From Variovorax paradoxus (lineage in GTDB: Bacteria; Pseudomonadota; Gammaproteobacteria; Burkholderiales; Burkholderiaceae_C), in assembly GCA_016806145.1 (NCBI GenBank), contig CP063166.1, forward strand, positions 3,596,001 through 3,660,000: DNA of 64,000 nucleotides. The letters run 5' to 3'. Of this stretch, positions 28,180 through 41,395 are shown piece after piece. Below the pieces are notes generated by a model, which saw nothing but the letters and a program-made list of their open reading frames with translations, was not told the origin of the DNA and ran no database searches. The position numbers were made by a program, and so were the translations under genes. Each line of letters begins with the position of its first letter. The first letter of the stretch is position 1.

Positions 28180-29700
28180 ATGACAGTGAACTACACCCGG
28201 ATCGGCGTCGTCGGCGCCGGTGCCATGGGCCGCGGCATCGCCCAGATCGCGGCCCAGGCCGGCAGCGAGGTGCTGCTGCTCGACAGCTTCGAGGGCGCCG
28301 CGGCGCGCGGGCTAGATGCCATCGTCGCCCAATGGAACAAGCTGCACGAGAAGGGCCGCATCGACGAGGCCACGCGCGACGCCCAGATCGCGCGCGTACG
28401 GATCGCCGAGTCGGCGCAGGCACTGGCCGGCTGCGACCTCGTGATCGAGGCCGTGGTCGAGAACCTCGAGGTCAAGCGCAAGCTGTTCGCCGAACTCGAA
28501 GCCATCGTCGCGCCCGGCGCCACGCTGGCCACCAACACCTCCTCGCTCTCGGTGACCGCGATCGCGGCCGGCCTCGAGCACCCCGAACGCTTCGCGGGCT
28601 TCCACTTCTTCAACCCGGTACCGCTGATGAAGGTGGTCGAGGTGGTGGCCGGCTTCAAGACCGCGCCCGAGGTCTGCACCCGGCTCGCGGGCTATGCCGC
28701 GCAGATGGGCCACAGCGCGGTGCAGGCGCAGGACACGCCCGGCTTCATCGTCAACCACGCCGGCCGCGGCTACGGCACCGAGGCGCTGCGCATCGTGGGC
28801 GAAGGCGTGGCCGACTTCGTGACCGTCGACCGCATCCTGCGCGAGCAGGCGGGCTTCCGCCTCGGCCCCTTCGAGCTGCTGGACCTGACCGCGCTCGACG
28901 TCTCGCACCCGGTGATGGAATCGATCTACCGCCAGTACTACGACGAGCCGCGCTACCGCCCGAGCGTGATCACCGCGCAGCGCCTCGCGGCCGGCGCGCT
29001 GGGCCGCAAGACCGGCGAAGGTTTCTACCGCTACGAGGACGGCGCGATGCAGCAGGCTCCCGAGGCGCCGGCGCCGAAGGTCGATACGCTGCCGGCCGTG
29101 TGGGTCTCGCCGCGCGCCGCACGCCGCGCCGAACTGCTGCGCCTGGTCAACACGCTGGGCGCGCAGATCGACAGTGGCGCCTCCGCCGCGCCGCAGTCGC
29201 TGATCCTGGTCGCGCCGCTGGGCTTCGACGTGACCACGGTCGCGGCCGTCGATCGCCTCGATGCCACGCGCACCGTCGGCATCGACATGCTGATCGACGA
29301 CGCCGCCAGCAAGCGCCGCGTGCTCGCCACCAACCCGGCCACCCGGCGCGACATGCGCGATGCCGCGCACGCCCTGTTCGCGCGCGACGGCAAGGCCGTG
29401 AGCGTGATCCGCGACAGCGGCGGCTTCGTCACGCAGCGCGTGATCGGCACCATCGTCAACATCGCCGCCGACATGTGCCAGCAGCGCGTGTGCACGCCGG
29501 GCGACCTCGAGACCGCGGTGCAACTGGGCCTCGGCTATCCGCGCGGCCCGCTGGCCATGGGCAACCTCTACGGGCCCACCAACATGCTCGAGGTGCTGTT
29601 CAACATGCAGACCGTCTACGGCGATCCGCGCTATCGCCCGAGCCCGTGGCTGCGCCGCCGCGGCGCGCTGGGCCTGAGCCTGCTGCACGAGGAAGAGTGA
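28180..29700 (+). CDS. 3-hydroxyacyl-CoA dehydrogenase, two-domain (PaaH-like)
   Basis: A 506-residue NAD-dependent 3-hydroxyacyl-CoA dehydrogenase with the Rossmann motif GAGAMGRGIAQ (12-22), LVIEAVVENLEVK, TNTSSLSVT, and the HFFNPVPLMKVVEVV stretch with the catalytic His. A duplicated C-terminal 3HCDH_C-like part (SGGFVTQRV...GYPRGPLAMGN) gives the length seen in PaaH/PaaC-type enzymes. It oxidises 3-hydroxyacyl-CoA to 3-oxoacyl-CoA. The next gene, an enoyl-CoA hydratase/isomerase, overlaps or abuts it, so they work in one pathway. The exact acid (phenylacetate, adipate, fatty acid) is not decided by sequence. Confidence 0.9.
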   Translation: MTVNYTRIGVVGAGAMGRGIAQIAAQAGSEVLLLDSFEGAAARGLDAIVAQWNKLHEKGRIDEATRDAQIARVRIAESAQALAGCDLVIEAVVENLEVKRKLFAELEAIVAPGATLATNTSSLSVTAIAAGLEHPERFAGFHFFNPVPLMKVVEVVAGFKTAPEVCTRLAGYAAQMGHSAVQAQDTPGFIVNHAGRGYGTEALRIVGEGVADFVTVDRILREQAGFRLGPFELLDLTALDVSHPVMESIYRQYYDEPRYRPSVITAQRLAAGALGRKTGEGFYRYEDGAMQQAPEAPAPKVDTLPAVWVSPRAARRAELLRLVNTLGAQIDSGASAAPQSLILVAPLGFDVTTVAAVDRLDATRTVGIDMLIDDAASKRRVLATNPATRRDMRDAAHALFARDGKAVSVIRDSGGFVTQRVIGTIVNIAADMCQQRVCTPGDLETAVQLGLGYPRGPLAMGNLYGPTNMLEVLFNMQTVYGDPRYRPSPWLRRRGALGLSLLHEEE

Positions 29701-29708
29701 GCCGCGAC

Positions 29709-30488
29709 ATGACCGCCGAACTCAAGAGCACGAGCGAAGGTCGCACCATGGTGCTGACGATCGCCAACCCCAGCCAGCGCAATGCGCTCGGTCCCGAGAT
29801 CTATGCCGCCGGCATCGAGGCGCTCAACGGCGCCGAGAACAGCAGCGAGATCCGCAGCGTGGTCATCGTGGGCGAAGGCCCGTGGTTCTGCGCCGGCGGT
29901 TCGCTGCAGCGGCTGCAGGCCAACCGGCAGCGCGAGCGCTCGGTGCAGGCCGAGAGCATCGAGGGGCTGCACAACTGGATCGATTCGATCCGCACCTTTC
30001 CCAAGCCGGTGATCGCGGCCGTCGAGGGGCCAGCCGCGGGCGCGGGCTTCTCGCTCGCGCTGGCCTGCGACTTCGTGGTGGCCGCGCGCGACGCGGTGTT
30101 CGCCGCCTCGTACAGCAATGTCGCGCTGTCGCCCGACGGCGGACTGAGCTGGCATCTCGCGCAGATGCTGCCGCGCCAGCTCGCGAGCGAATGGCTGATG
30201 AACGGCGAGCGCATCGGCGCCGAGCGCCTGCATGCGCTGGGCCTGGTGAACACGCTGAGCGATCCGGGCCAGGCCCTGGCCGGTGCGCTCGCGCTGGCCG
30301 CCAAGCTCGACGAGCGCGCGCCCAACTCGCTCGCGAGCATCAAGGAACTGCTGAGCGAAGGCCGCGGCGCCACGCTCTCGTCGCAACTGAGCCAGGAGCG
30401 CGACCACTTCGTGCGCAACCTGCACCACGCCAATGCCGGCATCGGCATCGCCGCCTTCCTCGAGAAGAAGAAGCCCCAGTACGAGTGA
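29709..30488 (+). CDS. Enoyl-CoA hydratase/isomerase family protein (isomerase-like active site)
   Basis: A 259-residue crotonase-fold enzyme with the oxyanion-hole motifs CAGG (61-64) and GAGF (111-114). The two glutamates that define true enoyl-CoA hydratases are absent: the first position is S115 (GAGFSLAL), the second falls in YSNVALSPDGG. Instead D143 occupies the place of the Asp base used by isomerases such as PaaG. So an isomerisation or C-C bond reaction is more likely than hydration. Start: ATG at 29709, or an in-frame GTG at 29697 overlapping the previous stop with GAGGA just before it. Likely co-transcribed with the 3-hydroxyacyl-CoA dehydrogenase. Confidence 0.85.
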   Translation: MTAELKSTSEGRTMVLTIANPSQRNALGPEIYAAGIEALNGAENSSEIRSVVIVGEGPWFCAGGSLQRLQANRQRERSVQAESIEGLHNWIDSIRTFPKPVIAAVEGPAAGAGFSLALACDFVVAARDAVFAASYSNVALSPDGGLSWHLAQMLPRQLASEWLMNGERIGAERLHALGLVNTLSDPGQALAGALALAAKLDERAPNSLASIKELLSEGRGATLSSQLSQERDHFVRNLHHANAGIGIAAFLEKKKPQYE

Positions 30489-30565
30489 GTACGCGTGACG
30501 GGCAGCGGCGCCTCGCGTCGCTCCCGTGACAACCCTACGCCTTTCAGTCGCCGACAGGACAGACC

Positions 30566-31285
30566 ATGGACGACCCCATTCTTACCATCGAAGAACGTGA
30601 AGCGATCAACAGTGGTCGCTGGTTCTCTTCCCTCTCCCCTTCGCTCAGGCACGACATCCTCCGATGCGCATTCGTCAGACGGTACAAGGACGGCGACCTG
30701 ATCGCCGCGCGCGGCGATCCGCCCGAGCACTGGATCGCCTGTGCCAGGGGTGCGGTGCGCGTGAGCTCCACGGCCGTCTCGGGCAAGCAGGTGACGCTGA
30801 CCTACGTGGAGCCGGGCATCTGGTTCGGCGACGTCGCGATGTTCGACGGGGACCGGCGCACGCACGATGCCTATGCGCATGGCGACAGCACCATCCTGTG
30901 CGTGGCGCGCGCCGACTTCCAGAAGATCCTGGCCGCGCACGTCGAGCTCTACGAGGCGCTGATGCGCCTGCAGGCACGGCGCATCCGCACGCTGTTCGGG
31001 CTGGTGGAAGACCTCAACACCTTGCCGCTGCGCGCGCGGCTGGCCAAGCAGCTCATCCACCTGGTGCGCAGCTACGGCGTGCCGAACCTGGACGACGGCA
31101 GCCAGATGCGCATCGGCCTGCAGCTGGCGCAGGAAGAACTCGCGCAGCTGCTGGGCGCCTCGCGCCAGCGCGTGAATCAGGAACTCAAGACCATGGAACG
31201 CGAGGACATCATCCGCATCGAGCCGGCCGGACTGGTGGTGCTCGATCGCGCGGCACTGATGCGCGTCTCGGAATCGGATCGATAG
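30566..31285 (+). CDS. Crp/Fnr-family transcriptional regulator
   Basis: A 239-residue regulator: N-terminal cyclic-nucleotide-binding-type beta-roll (about 15-130; KDGDLIAARGDPPEHW, PGIWFGDVAMFDG), a dimer helix, and a C-terminal HTH_Crp domain with QEELAQLLGASRQRVNQELKTME (about 188-210). It lacks the N-terminal Cys cluster of Fnr, so it is not an oxygen sensor of that kind; the effector is unknown. It lies between the dehydrogenase/isomerase pair and the kinase/acyl-CoA dehydrogenase pair on the same strand, and the next gene begins 1 bp after its stop. Probably a local regulator. Confidence 0.9.
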   Translation: MDDPILTIEEREAINSGRWFSSLSPSLRHDILRCAFVRRYKDGDLIAARGDPPEHWIACARGAVRVSSTAVSGKQVTLTYVEPGIWFGDVAMFDGDRRTHDAYAHGDSTILCVARADFQKILAAHVELYEALMRLQARRIRTLFGLVEDLNTLPLRARLAKQLIHLVRSYGVPNLDDGSQMRIGLQLAQEELAQLLGASRQRVNQELKTMEREDIIRIEPAGLVVLDRAALMRVSESDR

Positions 31286-31286
31286 C

Positions 31287-32375
31287 ATGAGCCAGGATTT
31301 TTCGAACTTCGTCGGCACCCGCGCGGTGTCGCAGCAGCACGCCTTCGACGTCGACGCGCTGTCGGCCTGGCTCGAGAAGAACCTCGAGGGCTTCAAGGGC
31401 CCGCTCACGGTCGAGATGTTCAAGGGCGGCCAGTCCAACCCGACCTACAAGCTGGTCACGCCCACGCAGAGCTACGTGATGCGCGCCAAGCCGGGCCCGG
31501 TCGCCAAGCTGCTGCCCTCCGCGCATGCGGTGGAGCGCGAGTTCAAGGTGATGAGCGGCCTGGCCGGCACCGACGTGCCCGTGCCGCGCATGCACTGCCT
31601 GTGCGAGGACGAGGCCGTGATCGGCCGCGCCTTCTACGTGATGGAGTTCATGCAGGGCCGCGTGCTCTGGGACCAGTCGCTGCCGGGCATGGGCAATGCC
31701 GAGCGCAGCGCCATCTACGACGAGATGAACCGCGTGATAGCCGCGCTGCACACCGTGAAGTACGCCGAGCGCGGCCTCGCCGACTACGGCAAGCCGGGCA
31801 ACTACTTCGAGCGCCAGATCGGCCGCTGGAGCAAGCAGTACGTGGCCTCGATCACGCAGCCCATCCCCGAGATGGACAAGCTCATGGAGTGGCTGCCGGC
31901 GCACATGCCCGCGAGCGCGCGCGACGAGAACATGACCTCGATCGTGCACGGCGACTTCCGGCTCGACAACCTGATGTTCCACGCCACCGAGCCGCGCGCG
32001 ATCGCGGTGCTCGACTGGGAGCTGTCGACGCTGGGCCATCCGCTGGCCGACTTCAGCTACCACTGCATGTCCTGGCACATCTCGGGCGCGACCTTCCGCG
32101 GCATCGCGGGCCTCGACCACGCGAGCCTGGGCATCCCGACCGAGAGCGAATACATCCGCAGGTACTGCGAGCGCACCGGCCTCACCACGCCCGAGGCGCT
32201 GGCGCCCGACTGGAACTTCTACCAGGCCTACAACCTGTTCCGCATGGCCGCGATCCTGCAAGGCATTGCCAAGCGAGTCGAGGCCGGCACCGCATCGAGC
32301 GAGCAAGCCGTGGCCTCGGGCCGCGGTGCCCGTCCCATGGCCGAAATGGCCTGGCAATTCGCGCAGCGAGCATGA
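31287..32375 (+). CDS. APH-like phosphotransferase family protein (acyl-CoA dehydrogenase-associated)
   Basis: A 362-residue aminoglycoside-phosphotransferase-fold protein. ATP-binding and catalytic motifs: [11 protein letters not shown], the Brenner-type [11 protein letters not shown], and the metal-binding [11 protein letters not shown]. This subgroup matches the N-terminal kinase domain of the eukaryotic ACAD10/ACAD11 fusion proteins, where it phosphorylates hydroxyacyl-CoAs so a dehydrogenase can use them. Here the kinase and acyl-CoA dehydrogenase are separate neighbouring genes, which fits that model. It begins 1 bp after the regulator stop. Confidence 0.85.
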   Translation: MSQDFSNFVGTRAVSQQHAFDVDALSAWLEKNLEGFKGPLTVEMFKGGQSNPTYKLVTPTQSYVMRAKPGPVAKLLPSAHAVEREFKVMSGLAGTDVPVPRMHCLCEDEAVIGRAFYVMEFMQGRVLWDQSLPGMGNAERSAIYDEMNRVIAALHTVKYAERGLADYGKPGNYFERQIGRWSKQYVASITQPIPEMDKLMEWLPAHMPASARDENMTSIVHGDFRLDNLMFHATEPRAIAVLDWELSTLGHPLADFSYHCMSWHISGATFRGIAGLDHASLGIPTESEYIRRYCERTGLTTPEALAPDWNFYQAYNLFRMAAILQGIAKRVEAGTASSEQAVASGRGARPMAEMAWQFAQRA

Positions 32376-32547
32376 GCCTCCCGGCCTTTCACGTCGCCTT
32401 CCGGCATGTGATCCGCCGCCCCTCGCGGGGGAGGCCCGGCCCGCTCGTGCGCTCACGAAACGCACAACGCACCCTGTGCGCACACGGCCGTACCGGCGGC
32501 TAGGCACCACCCGAGCCGCCCGCCCTTCACCCCCAACGGAGACCCCC

Positions 32548-33819
<1,272 letters not shown>

Positions 33820-33842
33820 GCGGGCGGCTTTCCCAAAAGCAA

Positions 33843-33911
33843 AGGGCGCGATCTTTTTCGCGCCCTCGGATTGCTGGCTAACCTCAAGCCCTCGCCTCTC
33901 GGCGAGGGCTT
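33843..33911 (+). terminator. Hairpin pair and terminator after the acyl-CoA dehydrogenase
   Basis: Two hairpins: one (33843-33851 with 33858-33866, 7-nt loop) and a second, stronger one (33886-33896 with 33901-33911) followed by a T-rich stretch TTGTGCTTTT. The second is a good terminator for the plus-strand catabolic genes; the gene ahead is convergent. Confidence 0.8.
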
Positions 33912-34009
33912 TGTGCTTTTGGATGACAGGATGCTCGATGGCCCCACTCCCGCGCAGCAAGAGCTCGCCATCGTGGCAAGGCGCCGGCGGACCACCTGTT
34001 CTGCAAGCC

Positions 34010-35563
34010 TTACAGCAATGGCTCTAACCAGGCGCGGAGCGATGGCGTATCGTGAATATCGCCCCCGAATAGGTGCTCGGGGATGAGAGGTTCGTTTGCT
34101 TTCCGGCTCCGACCGATCCAGACTTTCTGGGGAACGGCGATTTGCAAGCCGCTCGGCAGATCGACCACGGCGATGTCGAGATAGTCGGAGTCCGCGCTGG
34201 TCGCTTCACCGACATGCAAAGCGCCCGGAACTGCGAGCACCAGATCCGAAAAATCCAGGCAAGCGCTCGCGCAGTTTTTATCCGTCAATAAAACGACGCG
34301 ACCCTTGAATGAATCTCCCTCGGGAGGCGACGGGTACTGGCTTCCTTCAATCGCACCGTCGGAAACCAATACATCGGGCCCGGATTTCTGATGCGCCTCT
34401 TTCAGGAATTTTTCCATCTCCGAAATCTTCCTGTATCTGACGCTCTGCGGCCCCGCGCGCGCCAATTCATCGCGCGCAAGGCGCGCAAACCAATCCACCG
34501 AAATTCGAGATGGACGCCACCACGCTTGCGCACCACTTTCCAGATTTGGTGTATCTCGTCGCATCAGTGCCGCCAGCATTTGATAGCCGAAGAGACTGCT
34601 TCCACCGTTATTTCCGCGCGCATCGAATACGACGACATCGGCTTTCGCCGGAACACTCAGAATGGCCGAGATGGCGTCTTCCATTTCGTTTTTTTCCAGA
34701 TCCGAAGACAGGAACTGCTGCGCATAGATCCAATAGCGATTCTTCCCCCAGGGCTCAACGCCCATCCGGGGTCGTTGCTTGTTCGAGGAATAAATTCCTG
34801 CATCCGAAGCTTTCCAATCGAGCCGATATTCCCGGGTTTCCCCATTCGACTCAAAGGTACAGCTATACGGTTTTTCTGTTTCCCAGATGCCGTCACGAGG
34901 AATTCGATTCGAAAGCAGCAGTGCGAGCCTGTCCAGAACGGATTCCAAGCCGGTGCGCCGGTCCACGAAAGGCGCGATGTGGGTATCTATGTATTCGGAT
35001 GGTTTCAGTCCATCGCAGGCGATCAGGATGGCTCCTTTTTCTGGCAACGTAGTGGGCCATCCTGAAGCGGCACGCACGACCCGCCATTCGCCACTCCTCC
35101 ACTGCGCGGTCCAGCCGGCCCACATTGTCTTGCTGGAGGCGTTCGGATCCCAGACGGCCACATGACCGTCGCGAAAACCGGATAGGTAATAGCGGACCGC
35201 CGCCAATATCTGCGGCGCGTTTGCAGCCCGCATCGCAAGTTTCTCGGCCTCGTCATAACCTCGAACAATCCAATCGTTGAACGACCGGTCTGTTTTCAGC
35301 GCTACTGCCGGATGGGCATCAAGGAGAACCTGTTGCGCCCGTGCAAGCTCGGCCAGAGCGATCGCAGAGTAATTCGAGCCCGTTGCATTTGATGAAAAAG
35401 GCAGGACAGCCAATAACAGGAAGCAACGCTTGAATTCGCGCAGAGCCGGCAACTTCAGGCGAGGCATCAAATGGCATAGTGGATTATTGGATTCCGCATG
35501 ACCATCCGATTGCCGACGGGCACTGTCGCGACTGAGCGCGCGTACGCACCAATCTTTCATCAT
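34010..35563 (-). CDS. S41-family (tail-specific protease-like) peptidase, probably acquired
   Basis: A 517-residue protein. A hydrophobic segment (FLLLAVLPFSSNA, about 47-60) would act as a membrane anchor or signal. The C-terminal half matches the S41/Tsp fold: DVVVFDARGNNGGSSLFGYQ (about 309-328), VVLLTDKNCASACLDFSDLVL with the likely nucleophile Ser in CASAC, and ALHVGEATSADS. Typical PDZ is not obvious. A strong AGGGAG precedes the ATG at 35563, so that is the preferred start, although an ATG at 35467 would put the hydrophobic segment nearer the N-terminus. The region is lower in G+C than all around it, and the gene stands alone, suggesting recent transfer. Function and target unknown. 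Confidence 0.75.
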   Translation of the reverse strand: MMKDWCVRALSRDSARRQSDGHAESNNPLCHLMPRLKLPALREFKRCFLLLAVLPFSSNATGSNYSAIALAELARAQQVLLDAHPAVALKTDRSFNDWIVRGYDEAEKLAMRAANAPQILAAVRYYLSGFRDGHVAVWDPNASSKTMWAGWTAQWRSGEWRVVRAASGWPTTLPEKGAILIACDGLKPSEYIDTHIAPFVDRRTGLESVLDRLALLLSNRIPRDGIWETEKPYSCTFESNGETREYRLDWKASDAGIYSSNKQRPRMGVEPWGKNRYWIYAQQFLSSDLEKNEMEDAISAILSVPAKADVVVFDARGNNGGSSLFGYQMLAALMRRDTPNLESGAQAWWRPSRISVDWFARLARDELARAGPQSVRYRKISEMEKFLKEAHQKSGPDVLVSDGAIEGSQYPSPPEGDSFKGRVVLLTDKNCASACLDFSDLVLAVPGALHVGEATSADSDYLDIAVVDLPSGLQIAVPQKVWIGRSRKANEPLIPEHLFGGDIHDTPSLRAWLEPLL

Positions 35564-35743
35564 GACTCACTCCCTTTCGGCTTGTTTGCAAGCTCTATGA
35601 ATGGATGTGGCATCCTACACCGGCTTCTTCAAAGCCTTTTAAGAGGACTCACCCTTTTTCTGCGAATTGATTCGCAAAAAATCATCAACGGAGGTTGCAA
35701 GCCGAAGGAAGGTTTTTGGATTCGCTGCCTATCTGAACGAATC

Positions 35744-36226
35744 TCAGAGCTTCTTCTGCATGAACATCGCGCTGCCGAAGGCCGGATCCAGCTGGTAGTC
35801 GGCGAAGCCTTCGCGCTCGTAGGCCTTGCGCGCGGACACGTTGCCCGACAGCACCTCGAGCGTGAGCTTGCAGGCGCCGCGCGCGCGGGCCTCCTGCTCC
35901 ACGCGCTCGAGCATGCGCTGCGCGAGGCGCTGGCCGCGGTGGCTGGACGCCACGACCACGTCGTGCACGTTCACCAGCGGACGGCAGGCGAAGGTCGAGA
36001 AGCCTTCCACGCAGTTGATCAGTCCGACCGGCTGGCCGTCGTCGTAGGCAAGCACGCTGAAGGCCTGCGGCCGGGCCGCGAGCGCGGCCGGCAGCTCGGC
36101 GCGCACCTGCGCGCTCAGGGGCGTGCCGCCACCGGCAGGATCGCGCGCGTAGCCATCGAGCAATTCGACGAGCGCCGCGGCCTGCGCGGCATCGCGGTAG
36201 TCGGCGAGCACGACCTCGATCGTCAC
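35744..36226 (-). CDS. GNAT-family N-acetyltransferase
   Basis: A 160-residue GCN5-related acetyltransferase: the acetyl-CoA-binding loop is [16 protein letters not shown] (motif A, R/Q-x-x-G-x-G/A), with [13 protein letters not shown] in motif B. It overlaps the end of glmM by 4 nt (36223-36226), so it is translated with glmM. Substrate unknown; the family acetylates small amines or protein N-termini. An A+T-rich gap follows it. Confidence 0.85.
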   Translation of the reverse strand: MTIEVVLADYRDAAQAAALVELLDGYARDPAGGGTPLSAQVRAELPAALAARPQAFSVLAYDDGQPVGLINCVEGFSTFACRPLVNVHDVVVASSHRGQRLAQRMLERVEQEARARGACKLTLEVLSGNVSARKAYEREGFADYQLDPAFGSAMFMQKKL

Positions 36227-37560
36227 TTCGCGCCTTCCACCGTGGCAACGAGACGCCGGGCGCTGGCCTCGGCCACCTGCGCATCGCGTGCCTCGACCAT
36301 CACGCGCAGCAGCGGCTCGGTGCCGCTGGCACGGATCAGCACGCGGCCCGAGTCGCCGAGTTCGGCCTCGATGCGCTTCGTTTCGCTGGCCAGCGCCGCG
36401 TTGTCCTTCCAGTTCAGACCGGGCGCCAGGCGCACGTTGATCAGCGTCTGCGGGAACAGCGTCACGCCCTCGAGCAGCTGCGCCACGCTCTTACCGCTGC
36501 GCACGCAGGCCTGCAGCACCTGCAACGCGCTCACGATGCCGTCGCCGGTGGTGTGGCAGTCGAGCGCCAGCAAGTGGCCCGAGCCCTCGCCGCCCAGCAG
36601 CCAGCCGTGCTTCTCGAGCTCCTCGAGCACGTAGCGGTCGCCGACCTTGGCGCGCACGAACTCGATGCCCTGCCCACGCAGCGCCACCTCGACCGCCTTG
36701 TTGGTCATCAAGGTGCCGACCACGCCAGCCGGCTTGCTGCCGCGCGCGATGCGCTCGGCCACCATCAGGTAGAGCAGTTCGTCGCCGTTGAAGAGGCGGC
36801 CGCTGGCATCCACCAGCTGCAGCCGGTCGGCGTCGCCGTCGAGCGCGATGCCGTAGTCGGCCTTCTGAGCCGTCACGGCGGCGATCAGGGCCTCGGGGTG
36901 CGTGGCGCCGAAACCGTCGTTGATGTTGAGGCCGTCGGGCGTGCAGCCGATGCTCTGCACCTCGGCACCCAGCTCGTGGAACACGTCGGGCGCCACCTGG
37001 TAGGCCGCGCCATGGGCCGCGTCGACCACCAGCTTCAGGTCGCGCAGGGTGAGGTCGTTGGAGAAGGTGCTCTTGCAGAACTCGATGTAGCGGCCGGCCG
37101 CGTCGTTGAGTCGGCGCGCCTTGCCCAGGCCGGCCGACTCGACCCAGACCGGGTCTTCCTCGAGCGCGGCTTCCACCGCGAGCTCCCACTCGTCGCTGAG
37201 CTTGGTGCCCTGCGCGCTGAAGAACTTGATGCCGTTGTCGGGGTAGGCGTTGTGGCTCGCGCTGATCACCACGCCGAGGCTGGCGCGCTGCGCGCGCGTG
37301 AGATAGGCCACGCCCGGGGTCGGAAGCGGGCCGAGCAGCACCACGTCGACGCCGGCGGAGTTGAAGCCCGACTCGAGCGCCGACTCGAGCATGTAGCCCG
37401 AGATGCGCGTGTCCTTGCCGATCAGCACGGTGGGCCGGGCCTCGGTCTTCTTGAGCACGCGGCCCACCGCATGCGCGAGGCGCAGCACGAAGTCGGCGGT
37501 GATCGGCGAACGGCCGACGGTGCCACGGATGCCATCGGTGCCGAAGTACTTGCGAGTCAT
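36223..37560 (-). CDS. glmM: Phosphoglucosamine mutase
   Basis: GlmM, 445 residues, converts glucosamine-6-phosphate to glucosamine-1-phosphate for UDP-GlcNAc, a precursor of peptidoglycan and lipid A. Catalytic phosphoserine S102 in [12 protein letters not shown]; metal loop DGDADR near 240; sugar- and phosphate-binding GGEGSGH and [15 protein letters not shown] at the C-terminus. Length matches E. coli (445). The order folP-glmM (ftsH upstream) is the classical arrangement. Confidence 0.97.
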   Translation of the reverse strand: MTRKYFGTDGIRGTVGRSPITADFVLRLAHAVGRVLKKTEARPTVLIGKDTRISGYMLESALESGFNSAGVDVVLLGPLPTPGVAYLTRAQRASLGVVISASHNAYPDNGIKFFSAQGTKLSDEWELAVEAALEEDPVWVESAGLGKARRLNDAAGRYIEFCKSTFSNDLTLRDLKLVVDAAHGAAYQVAPDVFHELGAEVQSIGCTPDGLNINDGFGATHPEALIAAVTAQKADYGIALDGDADRLQLVDASGRLFNGDELLYLMVAERIARGSKPAGVVGTLMTNKAVEVALRGQGIEFVRAKVGDRYVLEELEKHGWLLGGEGSGHLLALDCHTTGDGIVSALQVLQACVRSGKSVAQLLEGVTLFPQTLINVRLAPGLNWKDNAALASETKRIEAELGDSGRVLIRASGTEPLLRVMVEARDAQVAEASARRLVATVEGAK

Positions 37561-37636
37561 GTTCTTGTCTTTTCTCGGGATGTTTGAAGGAATATTTCTG
37601 AGGAAACCTGGCCCGGCTGCCGTGGCGATCCGATGG

Positions 37637-38491
37637 CTATGCGGCGGCCTTCATCGCGCGCCAGACCGCGAGCGCGGCGACCGTGTCGCGCACATCGTGC
37701 ACGCGCACGATGGCAGCACCATGATCGACCGCGAGCACGGCGGCGGCCACGCTGGGCACCATGCGCAGCGCGGCCTGCTCGATGCCGGTGACGGCGCCGA
37801 TCGAGGACTTGCGCGACCAGCCCAGCAGCAGCGGATGGCCCGCGCCGAGCAGCTCGCGCTGCCGGGCCAGCAGCGCGAAATTCTGCGCCACGGTCTTGCC
37901 GAAGCCGATGCCGGGGTCGAGCGCGATGCGTTCGGGCGCGATGCCGAGCGCGCCCAGGGCGTCGAGCTGCTCGCGCCAGAAGTCCAGCACCTGCGGCACG
38001 ACCTCGCCGTCCATCGGCGCGGCCTGCATGGTCTGCGGATCGCGGTGCATGTGCATCAGGCAGATGCCGCACGAGGGATGCGCTGCGACCGCCTCGCGCG
38101 CGCCCGGCTGGCGCAGCGCCCAAATGTCGTTGACGATGTCCGCGCCGAGGTCGAGCACCGCGCGCATGACCTCGGGCTTGTAGGTGTCGATGGAGAGCGG
38201 CACGCCGAGCTTCACCGCCTCGCGCACCACCGGCAGCACGCGCGCCAGCTCGGCTTCGAGCGGCACGGCCGGACTGCCGGGCCGGGTGGATTCGCCGCCG
38301 ATGTCGAGGATGTCGGCGCCCTCCTCCAGCAACTGCTCACAGTAGCGCAGCGCGGCCGCGGTGGAGGCATGGGCGCCGCCGTCGGAGAAGGAGTCGGGCG
38401 TGACGTTCACGATGCCCATCACGCGCGGCTGCGCGAGGTCGATCGAGAAGCGGGCGGTCTGCCAGGAGGACATGGCGAGGTGCGTCGTCAT
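37637..38491 (-). CDS. folP: Dihydropteroate synthase
   Basis: FolP, about 284 residues, joins p-aminobenzoate to the pterin pyrophosphate in folate synthesis and is the sulfonamide target. Motifs: [14 protein letters not shown] (26-39 region), [20 protein letters not shown] [22 protein letters not shown] and [10 protein letters not shown]. It starts at ATG 38491, or at an in-frame ATG 38473. The longer open frame upstream reads ftsH in the wrong frame and is not real. A terminator-like hairpin lies between ftsH and folP. Confidence 0.95.
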   Translation of the reverse strand: MTTHLAMSSWQTARFSIDLAQPRVMGIVNVTPDSFSDGGAHASTAAALRYCEQLLEEGADILDIGGESTRPGSPAVPLEAELARVLPVVREAVKLGVPLSIDTYKPEVMRAVLDLGADIVNDIWALRQPGAREAVAAHPSCGICLMHMHRDPQTMQAAPMDGEVVPQVLDFWREQLDALGALGIAPERIALDPGIGFGKTVAQNFALLARQRELLGAGHPLLLGWSRKSSIGAVTGIEQAALRMVPSVAAAVLAVDHGAAIVRVHDVRDTVAALAVWRAMKAAA

Positions 38492-38515
38492 GCGGCCGCG
38501 AGGGCCCGAACATGG

Positions 38516-38538
38516 AAAACGGGGCCTGAGGCCCCGTT
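38516..38538 (-). terminator. Terminator/attenuator between ftsH and folP
   Basis: Arms 38518-38526 and 38530-38538 (AACGGGGCC/GGCCCCGTT) with a TGA loop; on the minus strand the stem ends in T4. It lies 24 bp after the ftsH stop and just before folP, so it may reduce read-through into folP. Confidence 0.7.
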
Positions 38539-38562
38539 GCTGTTTGATGCCAGACGCACTTC

Positions 38563-40485
<1,923 letters not shown>

Positions 40486-40645
40486 ACGAAGCTCCAGTCG
40501 AAAGCGCGTGACGGGAAGATGAAAATACGCGCTTGGGTACGCAGTTGCGCCCCATTTTAGGCTTTTCAAGCTGCGAAAAGCTCGGATTTCCCTAAAGCAG
40601 CCATAGCCTGACAAGGGTTTGGGGGGTTTTCGGTATCAACGCGTA

Positions 40646-41308
40646 TCAGACGCCGGTTTTCAGGCCGATCCCGACCATGAAGGTCTCGGACGAACGGTCG
40701 CGCGAAGCCTTGGGCTTGAACGGCTTCACGGTGCGGAAATGGGCCTTGAAGAGCTTCACGAGCTGGTCGTAGCCGCTGCCGTGGAACAGCTTGGCCACCA
40801 GCGCCCCCTCGGGCTTGAGGTGGTGCTGCGAGAAATCGATGGCCAGCTCGATCAGGTGGGCGATCCGCGCCGCGTCGGCCGACTCGATGCCCGAGAGATT
40901 GGGCGCCATGTCCGAGACCACCACGTCGGCCTTGCGGCCGCCCAGCGCCTCGGTGAGCTGCGCCAGCACGCTGTCCTCGCGGAAGTCGCCCTGCAGGAAG
41001 TTCACGCCCTCGATCGGCTCCATCGGCAGGATGTCGATCGCGACGATGGTGCCCTCGAGCGCGCCCGTGGCGGCGCCGCCCGGCGACATGCGCCGGCGCA
41101 CGTACTGGCTCCAGGCGCCGGGGGCCGACCCGAGGTCGACGACCAACTGGCCGGGCTTGACGAGGTTCAGCGCCTCGTCGATTTCCTTGAGCTTGTAGGC
41201 CGCGCGGGCACGGTAGCCCTCCTTCGTGGCCAGTTTCACGTAGGGATCGTTGATGTGGTCGTGCAACCACGCCTTGTTGACTTTCTTGGGCTTCGCCTTG
41301 GTGCTCAT
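40646..41308 (-). CDS. rlmE: 23S rRNA 2'-O-ribose U2552 methyltransferase
   Basis: RlmE (RrmJ/FtsJ), 220 residues, methylates U2552 of 23S rRNA using S-adenosylmethionine during late large-subunit assembly. Motif I is [13 protein letters not shown]; the catalytic K-D-K-E residues are spread through [18 protein letters not shown] (Asp), ALVAKLFHG (Lys) and SSETFMVG (Glu). The ATG at 41308 gives [15 protein letters not shown]; the longer upstream frame is a shadow of the yhbY region. It precedes ftsH in the classical order. Confidence 0.95.
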   Translation of the reverse strand: MSTKAKPKKVNKAWLHDHINDPYVKLATKEGYRARAAYKLKEIDEALNLVKPGQLVVDLGSAPGAWSQYVRRRMSPGGAATGALEGTIVAIDILPMEPIEGVNFLQGDFREDSVLAQLTEALGGRKADVVVSDMAPNLSGIESADAARIAHLIELAIDFSQHHLKPEGALVAKLFHGSGYDQLVKLFKAHFRTVKPFKPKASRDRSSETFMVGIGLKTGV

Positions 41309-41395
41309 GGATTGGCCTGGGTGCCGGGCCCCGGTTTCTTCGGGGGCCGGCGGTTCGGCTCGTGGAGGTGCTGATCTACGTCCGATAATACGGGG

